Source: Rhea pennata
Taxonomy: Eukaryota > Chordata > Aves > Rheiformes > Rheidae
Length of the DNA stretch: 64,000 nt
Direction of reading: 5' to 3'
Assembly (NCBI RefSeq): GCF_028389875.1
Contig: NC_084676.1
Location: 1,054,001 to 1,118,000, forward strand
In this document: in pieces, positions 47,791 to 59,500 of the stretch
How the letters are laid out: each line of letters begins with the position of its first letter
Position numbering within the stretch: position 1 is the stretch's first letter
Notes under the pieces: model-generated
What the model was told of the DNA's origin: nothing
Seen by the model: only the letters and a program-made list of their open reading frames with translations
Database searches by the model: none
Made by a program: the position numbers and the translations under genes

Positions 47791-50599
47791 CAGGAATGTT
47801 CTACCTTTTCTCACTTCCCTGCCACCCGAGGAACAAGAAGGCACTGGATGTGGTTATCACAGCTAATACATTCTGCATTGCTGTTCACCTCTTCCCCAGT
47901 CCACCCAGGAAGGGTTCAGAGTCCCCAACCTCCTCAGCTCATGACCCCTGCAAGAGCATGTTTCTCCACTCTTAAGAAGGGGATGATCCCATGCACTCCT
48001 GAAACAAAACATCCACATGTTCCAGGTGCTCCAATGGGCTGTTTGGCTCCCTTATGAGAAAAGTCATCAGAAGCAAAACTCCTTGAACAAAATATCTGGG
48101 AAAAGACGAGTAGGTCTGACTCAGCAACCCAGACCCTTGGAACAGACTAGACAAGATATAAATGTGATGGGAAAGAAATACGCCGAACACGGAAGAGGTA
48201 ATTTTGTTTGGTAATGGTGTGCTTATGCATCCCACATGGACTGATGATGACCCATGGGGGATGCAGTACTCTATTCCAGGTGACCTGGTACCACAGTGAA
48301 GCACAGAAGTTTGAGGAAACTCAGAGAAAAAGCAGTTGAGTGGCTGGGAGTGCCAGAAGCTGATTTATGAAGACATATTAATAAGAGCTCAGTATATTGG
48401 ACCAGGGTGGCCAATCAATGACTCAGTCACAGAGCAGCACATCTCCAGATTGGTCCTCCTGCCACAGTGCATGGAAGCCCCAGAGGATGGAGGAACATAT
48501 CCTCTAGAAGACAGGGCACCAATCCAAAAGGGCACAGCTAAGAGCATATCAACCCTGCTGCTGAGGGATAAATCAGGCTCTGCTCTCAGAAGCGGCCACC
48601 AGGGCTGAGGGCACACACCTGACACGGTGGGACACTGCCCTAGAAGAGCCTCTCTGGCCAGGCTCTAGCCCTGCTGGCCATCTCTACACTACTGCAACTC
48701 TAGGAGACAGGCAAGCTCTTCCCCCTGTGCCACTTAAAGACCTTCCTTCGGGCAAGCAGGAGAGCTGGGAAGGGAGATACAAAGAAAGGAGGAGATTGCA
48801 AAGATAGCTCAGCCCACAGAGGCTGAAAACAGCTCCTAATGCAGGCAGGGGAGCCAACATCCTTCCATTCCTGCCCAGTCTGACTGCCATGGATCCACTG
48901 TTGTCCTTTCTAACATATGAACCACCCATCAGAGAATCCCTAGTGGTTCCAGAATGGTACAGAATAGCTAGGCTACGGAAAGGAAAGAAATCCCTATGGA
49001 GAGCTAGAAGCAAGGCAAGGAGCAGCAGGCTACTGAGGAGGGACCACGTGATCTTCTGCATAAAAGGCAAATTACCAGCACTTGTTTTTTCCTGAAAGAG
49101 GAGCTCCAGAGGACACAAGTGAAGGTCTGAGGAACAGAGCAGTTCACATCAATGGGCAGAAGATACCTATGTCGGAGGGTTTCTGAATCCTTCCACAGGT
49201 AGGGCTGGACAAGCTAGGCTGGGAGCTCCAGCTCCCACGGAGATGCTGCCATCCTTGAAGCCTGCTCTCAGCTTACATGACATACATCCTACTCCATCTG
49301 CTGCCTTCCCCGGCCTGCTGCTTCCTTTCATCCTTCTCCATCTTCTTCACCAAGCTGGGACACAGTGGCAGGGAAGAGCCACGTCACAGACTCCTCATGC
49401 CTCAGAAGTGAGGGAACAAGGAGATGGGGCTGAGGAGACAGGAGCGCAGGAGCTGTCACACCTCAGCTCCCCAGTGACTCTGCAGCAGCAAAGCCCTGGG
49501 GAAGACGTGCCACGGGGCAGAGCACAGCAAGGCAGGCAGACAGCCCCAGCACCTTCAGCTCACAGAGAGCAGGAGCACTGAGGGAATTTAGACTTGAATT
49601 AGAGGAGTGGTTGAAACTATTAAAAAAAAAAACAGCACAGTTAGGACGAGCCATTGGCATTTCAGAGAATGTCTGCGATATCTTTTTCAGTTTTCTGGTA
49701 GGTTCTCAGTAAATCCAAGACATGAGTAAGGGAAGTTTTGTGAAGAATGCTATGCACAGAAAAGAGAGGAAGGGGCATTTCCATCCCAAGGGTTTCACAA
49801 AGACTCATCATGATATTTTTCCTCCTTTGTTAGCTTTTGACACATTTGATACACGGCACATCCAGGCTAAGGGTAGAGAAAGCTCCCCAGCACTTCCTAC
49901 TATCCTACACAATTCTGGTACCTCTGGGGACTCTCTAATGGGTCATCCATGTGTTAGAGTACAACAGTGGGACCACTGTGAGATCCCACTGCCCTTCTTT
50001 TTATCTGGAAGATCCTCTCCCCCTACAGATCCAAGCGGCTCCTCCTGCTTTACATATTAAGACAGTCACATCATCCAGGTTCTCCTCCATCGAGGTCGCT
50101 GCCCCATCCTACGGCACCTTCGATGGACCCGTGTGCCCTTCCAGCACCTTTCTTCCACATGATGTAAAGGTGAACTGCAGCAGCAGGGAGGGGGAAAATG
50201 CTTCTTCAGGATTCACAGCGAAAGAGGTATTGGGAAAACAGGACACACTTTTTTTTCCCTGATGCTGCATTTTAATGATGTATCGAAGCCAAAAAAATGA
50301 GCTATGACATTCTCAGGGCTGCAGACTTCACCTTCTCTTTTGGCAGAACGAAGAGCCTGGCAATTAACTTAGTGGCCAGAGAAGCCTGGGTCCAACTCCC
50401 AGAGCACGTGAGGCACAGGCTAAGGTCCGACAGGCTCCCGCGTTACCACTGGTCAGTTGAGCTGCTGTAACCACCTGTAGACATGCGCCATGGTGCCCCC
50501 AGAGCTAGTGAAGATGCTTCACTTCGACCGTCTTTGCTGGGATTTCAGCTCTAACCCACCAAGGGTGCAGCAAGCCCATCCAACCGTGCATCTGCAAGG
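47791..50599. other. Presumed 5' intron, nothing recognised
   Basis: Unique sequence with a short poly-A run near 49621. Frames are under 145 codons without motifs. CpG density starts to rise only after about 50.4 kb, towards the promoter island. Confidence 0.4.
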
Positions 50600-52540
50600 G
50601 ATTAGGGACAAGCACGCTGCTAGCGACTTGCGGCTGGGGCTTCCGGCTGACGGCGGGCGCCAGCGAGGGGGGTTGCCTGCCGGAGGTGCTAACATAGTCG
50701 CATGCAACCGCCTGCCCGCGTCCTCGTGTCCACGCAGCAGGCGGCCCTGCTTCAACTCAAGCGGTTTAAGTTAAACTAGTGCAAGTCCCTCCTGCAGACC
50801 CCCGAGGCGTAAGGCTCGCTGAGCTCTTAATGGGCTTATGGACCTGCTCCGACCAGCTCCCTCCGCAGGAGGGGCCGGGGGCTTTAAAGGCACCACCAGC
50901 CAGCAGCCTTGCACCAGCCCCCTCGTGCGACCCCCCAGCATGGGCTGTCAGCGTAACTGCCATAGCCCAGGCCATCGCTGCCGGCGCTAAGCTCTCAGCC
51001 CGTCCCAGGCCTGCTCTGAATTACACGCCTGCCCCGTCACAGCACCGCAGCCCTCGCCCTAAACACCCCGCTGGACCGCGCTCAGCCCCAAGCACAAAGA
51101 CGGGGACCATCTGCCCCACGGCTGCTTGGCACCATCCCCTGCGGTGGCTCGCGCCCTCCCTGGGCAGAGCTTGTGGGACATGCGGCTCACGCAGAGCCCT
51201 GCACCCGGGCAGCCGCTGCCTGGCAAAACCGCCGGCGGCTTTAGCCTCGCTCTCCTCCGTCCCCAGCGCCCCTCACTGACCTTGGGAGCGGGCTGCGGTG
51301 GCGCGGGCAGGCGGCGGGTCCGGCGACAAGGGCCGCCGCGCGGGGCCGAGGCCGGGGCCGGGGCCGGGGCGGGGGGAGTGCCTGCCCGCATGGATGGGCC
51401 GGCCCAGCACAGCTGGACTTCGGAGCACTGCAGACGGCTTTGAGGCGACGCATTCATCTGCAGAACGGGGCGGGAGATGAAAGCGCTTCCTGCGCCGGCC
51501 GCCTGGCTGACCACCGCGCCGGAGACCCCCTCCCTCCCCGCCGCCGCCCGCCCGCCCCCGGGCGGCCTCGCGGCCGGCCGGCAGCGCCGGGGCCGCCGGG
51601 CACATGCCGGAGCAGGGCGGGGAGCCGCAGCCGCGCGGCGAGGCCGCACCGCGGCGGGGGCCCCACGCAGGCCCGCGGCCGCCTTCGCACGCCCCCCGGC
51701 TCTGCACACGCGGGCGGGAAGCGACGGCCAGCCTCAGGGCGGCGCGGGTGTGTGGGGGGGGGGCTCGCCGCGGCCCGGCCGTTGGCGACCGCCCGGTCAC
51801 CCGGCGCAGGCAAACACAGGAAGGGGAGCGAAAAGCCGCAGGCGGAGGGAAGGAACAGAGGGAGGGCGATACGTATCGGGAGAGGAAAGGGAGGAAGGGC
51901 CAAGATAAAGAGCGGGGAGGAAGGCGAGACACAGCCCTCGCCGTGGCGGCGGCCGTGAGCGGGGCGGGCGCCGCCGGGCCAGCAGGCCCACAGGGCCGGG
52001 GGCCCTGCCCCCCGCGCGGCCACCTTTGCCCCCGCGCCAGCCGCGACCGGCGGGTTAGCGCTTATCGGCTCTGCCCCGGCCAAGGAGCGGGGAGGGCGGC
52101 GAGCGCCAAGGCTTTGGGTGCCGGGGGGGCGGGGGGGGGGGGGGCGACAGCAGGCACCCGAAGGGTGGCTCACGCCCCAGCGCCTGCTCCGGGGCTCTGG
52201 GCGGCCAGGCTGGCCGGCGCGTTGCCCCCTGCGGCCTTCCCCCAGCCCCCCCAGCCCCGGGCGCCGGGAGGGGGCTCATTTTGGCCCAGCAACACGCGGT
52301 GGCCCGGCCTGCGTGCGCCGTCGCGGCGGCGCGCTCTTTGGAAACGCTGTTTTTCTAGGCTCGGCTCTCCAGCGCGCTGGCAGGAAACGCCGCAGCCACA
52401 CGGTGAACCCGGAACAGCTTCGCGCGGCAGGAGGGTGCCAGGCGGAGGCGGCCACTGGGGGGGTTTTGTTTAAGGGAAAACCTTGCTCAAAAGCGGCGGC
52501 AAAAGCGTCCTTTAAACCAGCGCAGCGCACTTCAAACGCA
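50600..52540 (-). promoter_or_regulatory. CXXC5: Main CpG island, probable CXXC5 promoter and first exon
   Basis: The densest CpG region of the window, with near-continuous GGCCGGGGCC- and CCGCCGCC-type sequence at 51.3-52.35 kb and no TATA-like box at an obvious site. It is the only strong promoter-type island upstream of the CXXC5 acceptor at 30134, which fits the gene's spliced 5' UTR. A candidate first-exon donor on the minus strand is CCCAAG|GTCAGTGAGG (exon ending 51281). The orientation is inferred; a divergent transcript is also possible. Overlapping frames of 140-290 codons in several phases on both strands reflect stop-poor GC sequence, not genes. Limits were judged by eye. Confidence 0.65.
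51354..51376 (+). other. G-quadruplex motif in the promoter island
   Basis: Four G runs separated by loops of two, two and one bases (GGGG at 51354, 51360 and 51366, then six G at 51371-51376) satisfy the classical G4 pattern. It lies on the strand opposite to CXXC5 sense. A further run of G (52123-52129 and 52131-52144) lies 750 bases upstream in CXXC5 direction. Confidence 0.7.
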
Positions 52541-53560
52541 GCCGCTTGCTGTCCCGTTGCTCTCCCAAAAACAACGGCTCTGCCTTTATGCTCTCAAATA
52601 TCTGGGGAACTTGGATTCCATCATGTAGATTTGTGTCTTTGGGTATTTTGAGAGGGGAAATGAATTAAAAAAAAAAAAGAAAGAAAGAAAAAGAAAAGAC
52701 TAGGCATACAACTGAGCTCCCATGATTTCCGTATCAGCTGCTGTACACACACATGGCATGGAAAAATCCTTAGGAAATTTCTGTGAAAAAGAAAAAAAAA
52801 AAAAGAAAGAAAACCCACACAACACTGAGCTAGCTGGACACAGCATGCCAGGAGGGGCTGACAGAGCTGTTACGGTCTATTGGGCCAATAATCCACAAAC
52901 TAAGACGGATTTATTGTACATGGCAGATCGTAACAGCTCCAAAGAAACCATCACTGTCTCCTGTGCTTAAAATTCACTTTCTTTTGAAAAAAAGGGGCCA
53001 AAATATGGCTTTACAAGATAAGATGCGTGGTTGTACCATTCTATGACAGACAGAAGCCTGTGCAAATACATATATGTTTTTTTTTTTCCACGTATATAAA
53101 TAAATAAAATATCTGTTCTTCCAAAGCAAGCGCTATAGCATTACTGGGCTCGGCGCGCTGTCGTTACCACTGGATTACGAGGCTAGGTTTCACCTCCGCT
53201 AGCAAGATGGATTTGCAGGGGCATTGTTTCCACCGCAATATTACCACCGAACACATGGGAAGATAAAAAGAGCACATTAAATCCAACTCGGGCCCTGCAC
53301 AAATCTGGCAGGGTTTACTGGGACTGGGGGCGGGCGCAGGCTCAGAGAAGGGAATTGGGTGGGTTTGGGTTCCTCCCTTGCAAAGAGGGAAGGCGCAGCC
53401 CTCTAAGAAGGGAGACCTGTGCCAGAGCAGCGTGCAGAGAGCAGGCTCTTCCCCTGTTGGCAATGCTGGCACAATTTAACATCGGCAAGCCTGGGATTGA
53501 GAATGTTTTAAAAAATAATAGTACTAATTAATGTCAGAGCCTGTGTCTTCCTCTGCAGCT
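52541..53560. promoter_or_regulatory. Upstream AT-rich segment flanking the CpG island, possibly constrained
   Basis: The sequence switches abruptly from CpG island to AT-rich unique DNA with poly-A and GAAA runs near 52665-52698 and 52785-52812. Then comes a complex stretch (52850-53060) with TTGGGCCAATAATCC (CCAAT-like), TTATTGTACATGGC and CAAAATATGGCTTTACAAGATAAG (CArG-like and GATA motifs). It resembles a proximal regulatory region upstream of the promoter. No coding frame was found. Confidence 0.28.
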
Positions 53561-56500
53561 TTGTTTCTGGACACCTACACGTGGACGGGACCCCTCCAGA
53601 AGAGCTCGAGCCAGTGCGGAGGAGTGGGGTGAGACTGACCCTGCAGTAATTGCGGCGTCTGTTCAAATCACTCCAACGCTGGAAATCACGCTGGGCCTGG
53701 ATGAAAGCTTACAGTGCGGATGATCATATCAGACTGGGATAAAAGAGGATAAGCTAACAGGTTTAGTGCACAGCTTGTCTGAGTTGGTGCTGCTGCAGAG
53801 GAAGGAGACCAGGCTCCAGGCTTACCCCGAGGGTCTCAGCCAGGTTACCCCAGCACAAGCCGTGGCCGCACGCCTCGCCAGGGTCCCAGCACACCAGGTG
53901 CTCAGCAGTACGAAAGCTAAGCAGCTGCTATGCGGGAGCCCACTCCTGCCAGCACGCAGGCGAATATGCCTCAGCAAAGCGAAGGCTGGGGCATATGGTG
54001 AGCAAGCGAGCCCTCTGCAGACGGGGCAGAGGCAGCCAGCCGCATCGTCAAGACCCGCATACCTACTGGCAGTGAACGCAGAACCCTCTGGTCTGCTCAG
54101 GCTCAGTCCAAAGTGCCTACAACATCCTGCCTAGGTGCAATACCTCCTGGTCCCTGGGAAACACGGCACCCAGGCCACGCAAGGAAGCCAGCTGCCTGCA
54201 GGAACGGCCAGCCCTCGCAATGCCTCCAGCCCCATGCTGAAATCTTCCTCTGGGAGGGAACCGCAGGACACAACCACACACCTCCGAAAATGAGAACACT
54301 CCAGAGCTCCCCAAGAGCACTACAGCGCATCAGTACAGAGCAACCAGAAAAAATGGCAGCAGGAGCTACGGCCTCCCACCACCACTGGCAACTCAGGTTA
54401 CGCGCCTGCACAAGAGTGGCAGTGCAGGTCCACATGGATGCACCCACAACCTGCCTGCAGCTTGGCGGCAACCTCTCGGCTGGTCTAATCCAACAGGCAG
54501 AGACTGAGGGTGGAAGGTGGGATTTTGCACCCGACATCAGGGCCAAGCTAGAGATGTGAGGCAGCCCAGAGGAGGCATCGTCTCCCGTCTTCAGCAGAGG
54601 AGCGCAGCCTGGCAGCTAGAGCAGGGTAAGGCAAAACAAGGGGCCTGGATTCTCTTCCCAGCTCTGAGGAGGGAGTTTAGGCGAGTAATTAGAGCAGGAG
54701 GCTGTGAGTCAGCAAACGATGCGTAACCTCGCAGATTTTGACAATGAGGCAAAAGACGGCAGTTTCGACTGAGAGCTTCCGATGAAAGGGTATATTTATA
54801 TATGCAAGAATCAGAAACTCTGAACAATTGCATGGCTGGTGACCCGCTCTACAAAACACGCTACTTTACAATGACTGTCCAGCTGCCAAATATTTGACGG
54901 CTTTAAAAATAATTGGAAATAGAGACATGTTTGCAACCTAAGCGTACGGGAACAAGGTATCAGGAGGAGGGACCAGACTGGCTTCAAAAAAAAAAAAAAT
55001 GACAGACGGGGGAGAAGGCACCAGCCAGCCTCTTCTCTGATATTCAAGGCCGCTTGGTGAGCTGGTTAACTCTCGACTCTGCAGCTGACCTTGACAAACG
55101 CTGTGCTTCGGATGCCCTAGAGAGAAGAACAGACCATCACGGAGATCCTCCCCGCACAACTGCCACGCTCCTAGATTTATATTAAGGGTGAGTGTTGGCC
55201 TGGAAGCAAATCCCAGCTCCAGCCACAGACTCGCTCCCTCCCAGGGGCCGACAGGGCTGCAGTCGGAGGCAGCACAAACACAGGTAGGGAACGCTCCTCC
55301 CCCACGGCACAGCAACCCTGACGAGGAGAGTTTAATTAACCCTGGAAAGCAATCGTTAAACATCCAGCCTGGGTAATCGATGCGGAAGGGGCAGCTTGCT
55401 TCGGAGGGACCATCTGCTTTAGGGAGGGAGGACTGATTGCCCACCTGCCCTTCGCCCCACGACCTCTCCAAGCGCCTCCCCGCGCCTGCCGGGAAGCATC
55501 AGCCAGCAGCTTGTGTGCGGGGAGAGATTTAGGGAAGGAGCAAGGCCAAATCCCAAGGGCCTTACTCATGCTTAACGGGGGCCAAACTCCTCCAGCCACG
55601 AATGGAGCTGCATGCGAGCTTGGAGCAAGTAGCGGGTTACTGAGCCCCCCGTGGCAGGCTGCGGCCCCAGGCAGGAGTCCCCTCCACAGCTCACCCCCTC
55701 TCCCTCTCTTTTCTAATCTCTCTTCCCGTAAAGCCCCAGGTCTTCAAGCCACGTGATTTCCTACGAGTTGCAGCTCTCATTCCAAATACCACTTCTCCCC
55801 AGCTGAAGCGCAGCCTGGTCGGCTCAAAACCCAACCCAGGCAGCAGGTGGGTAAGGTGAATGCACCAGGCCAGAGCCTGACACCTCCGTATGCTTCAAGG
55901 CAGCTGGGCTACAGGAGAGACTCCAGATTAGAGCAGGGAGGAAACCAGCCTGTGAACACCCAACCCAGAGACAGTGAGGACATCTCCACAGCTTCTGCTC
56001 TAGCTGAAGGACAGAGTTAAGAAGGCCATGCATTGACACATTGCCACACACTAGCAATGGCTATTCCCACTAGTGACACAGGTTTGGGGCATTCGCAGTC
56101 CTGAAGCTGCAGGACTTTAATGTATTTTGCATCTGTAGGCCTTCCTCTGCGTAGTGGTTCTGCTCCTGACAGCTGTCCCAGTGGTCACATACCTAAGGTC
56201 AAACCTTAATGCATCCCCAGCAGCAGGGGAAGGGAGTTGAAGTGGTCGGGAAGTTTTGTTCAGAGCCATTAAGCTGCCTTTAGACCTCTGCACTGACTTT
56301 CTCATCAGTTAAAGCTTCTGCTGACAAAATTCAAGTCTCTTTCTCCTCCTTGTCTCAGCAGCTGTGGGGAGAACTTCTTCCCAAACCTGAGCAAAGCCAG
56401 GTCCCCACCCAATCTGTTTGGCTCAGCTGAGCACTAGAGACCCAGGCCCTCCCCGCTGCAGGTAAAAATCATGCATGGACACAAGTAAAGCACCTTTGCA

Positions 56501-59500
56501 ACCCTGGAAATAGCACTGATGCTTAATTACTGCTGTGCCATGGACCAGGACAAGCAGAAAACACACAGGGTTTTTGTGTGTCCAGCATCAATGATGGCTG
56601 CACCATGCAGTGCCTGCTGGTGCTCTTGCCCATGAAATCTGTGTCACCCAGTACTACCACGCAGCCAGCTCTGGGATAGGATTGGGGTGCTGCTCAGCAC
56701 TCAACACTTGGACACTGATCTCAGCATGAGCAAGATGGGAGACTGGCAGAATATAGCTCCCAAAGGGTGCAGCCAGCCCAGTGAGCCAGAACCTCAGCTT
56801 TGCCTCTCCTCCCACATCTACATGTCTGGCAATCTTATCTCCAGGAACCGAGAGATGGTTCAATGCACTGTAATCAACATCCCCAGCAGATTTCTGATCA
56901 GATCATCCTTTACGTAGGTCAAGATGCAGACCCCAAACTACTTGTCAGCACCTCAAACTCCAAGGGCAGCAGTGAGCCCTTCTTCAAGATGGTACTTCCA
57001 AGTTTGTCCTTAATTGCTTTCATTTCTGCCTCATAAATGATTCATGGTGCCTGTGGCGCTTCAGGACAAGGCTGCGGCTGGGGAAGGCGCTTCCTTGCCT
57101 GGCAGAGACTTCGCCGAGGCGACAAAGCAGGCGGCTGCAGCAGACAGCCGGGCTGACGCAGCGGGGTCAGGGCAGGGAAGCACCCCGTTCCCGAGGGAGA
57201 AACTGTGCCTAATGAGGCTGTTTTCCCCCTTTGAAGGCCTCCAATCCAAACTCTGAAATGGGGGCTCTCAAGACATGCTCAGGATCAACGCAGAGAAGAA
57301 GCAGGATGGGACTGGAGTGCACTGAGGAAAGATGGCCCCCAAAGGGCCAAGTGAATGCAGACAGGCTGACTCAACCCACGGCGGCAGCTCTAAATACCGC
57401 AGGAGTTAGCGATGGTGGTGAATCAGTGGTGACCCCCTTAGGTGAGGGATGAAGCCAAGTGGATGGCAGAGGACCACCAGGCACTGAACAGGCCAAGACT
57501 GAGTAAGCCATCAGAGGAAGAGGGCATGCCACCACCTTCACACGCCCGTGAAACCAGTCCCCCTCATATCAGCCTCTGACCCCACGAGGAAGGCCAGAGG
57601 ATGACTTCACCAATTTCAAGAGGAGGGTGAAGCAGCTCCTTCTGCCCACCCCAGACACCAGGCGAGCTTTGAGGCAGATGCCGTGGCTGGCTTATAAAAG
57701 TGCTCTCACTGCCATGCCCACAGACAGCCCCTCTATCCCCTTGCTGAGCGGGCTCCTTCCCAGCCCCAGCCACACAGAGCACGGTGGGCCCTGCGTGCTG
57801 CAGATGGGCTAGCAGTGGGGTGGATGTGGCCAGCTGTTGAGATCCACATCTGCTTGCTAGCCAAGCTGGGGAAAGTGGGGGAGGAACAGGCTGGTCCATG
57901 CTCCAGCAGGGCAGGGCTCCCAGTCCTCGCAGAGCCCCCCCCCCCACCTCCAACGCATCCAGGCCCTGGCAAGTTACTACATCCCCGTCCACCCAGCAGG
58001 CAGAAATGCGGCAAGAGCCGAGCAGCGTCACTTACCTCCCACACCCCAGCCCTCGTTTCAGTGTTTGGGGGTTCAGCACGGAAATGCCGCCACTAAACGC
58101 AGCAGCGCTGCAGAGCCAAATCAGCACAAGAGCAGAGCTGATGAAAAAGCATCAGAGGGAAACGTCAGGATTTCATCCTCTGAACTGGACTTGGCACGAC
58201 TGGAACCAGTGTCCCTTGAGGCCTATATTCCTCCCTCTCGTATGAGGGGGAGCTTTCTATTATCGCTGGAGGGCAGCTGCCTGCACCAGGGCAAGAGATG
58301 CCCAATCCCTTCACAAATTACAGCAAACGATCAATGCCACCTACACCCGGAGACAGGACGCAACTAAGATCTGCAAGCAGGCAGAGGAGAACAGCCCAAG
58401 AGTTTGTGCCAGCATCTCCCACCTCAGTGGCTAACACAAGACACCTCTGCTCGTCATCAAGACACAAAGCCTGGCTTTTAGCAGCACCGCGTCCCAGAAG
58501 GGCTGCAGGCAGCCAGCTGCTTGCAAGGACGCAGCACATGCACAGTCCGCTTCAGAGGGACACGGGGCAGAGCCTGAATGCCTTTGAGAGCACGACTCCA
58601 TGGCATAGGGCACGATGCGGATGCCAAGCACTGGATCAGTGTGGGTTTCTTTCAGCGGACCCAGCTCTACTCCCTTGCACCAAGTGCTTCACGAGGGTAA
58701 AGGAAGCATCTCCAAGGAAGGCTGCATTCGATACGACCAGCCGGATGGTGTAGGGTCACCCTGGCACCAGGTGAGCTAGAGGGCCCAGGGCAGAGAGCAC
58801 TCCCTTCCACAATGCCCACCCTGCCGCGGGAGAGCACAGCAGCCAGCGGGGCCACGGCCGAGCGGGACTTGCCTCGTACCCGACTGAACAAAGGGCTCTG
58901 CTCCCCGGCTGCCGGCCCTGCCGCTCCCAGCCGCCTGCGACACGCTCAACGCAATTAATATAGGAATAAAGGAAACGCTGCGAGGAGCCCAACCGTGTTA
59001 CCAGGGAAGGGGCCGCTGCAAGACGGTGGCACAGCACAGCCCGTGCAGTCAGAGTGAAAGAGTGAGATGGCCCCAGTGAGCCAGGCCTGCAGACACCAAA
59101 CCATGGGACACCGCACAGCCCTGGCGCTGAGAAAAAATCCTACCCTCGTCCTCTTATTATTTCCCCCCAGGGCAGCAGGGAAAGGTTCAGCTGCTCTGAT
59201 CCCACGAGCTGTCTGTCGTGAGAAGCAGGGCAACAGATGGGTCTGCAGGACAGCCCTGACCGGTAGGATTAAAGGTGACCTGCAAAGCAAAAAGTGGGCT
59301 TGTGCCCTTCATTTCCATGGGGCTGGGGAACACGTTGGCTTCTTTAAAGCTGTGTTCAAAAGCAAAGTCCATTCCTGCCACCTTGTACCGGAGGTCTCTG
59401 CAGACAAGGGGCAAATGACAAGGCCTCTCCTGCAGCGTGGCTGTGAGAGGTGATTTTCAGAGGGGAAACTGTTGCTCTTTAGCCTCTCTAACTTTCCACT

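Noticed and set aside
51454..52473. Long overlapping ORFs on both strands across the main CpG island (up to 289 codons)
   Set aside because: They occur simultaneously in several phases and consist of Gly/Ala/Arg/Pro runs, as expected of CpG-island sequence without stops. They do not match any protein family.
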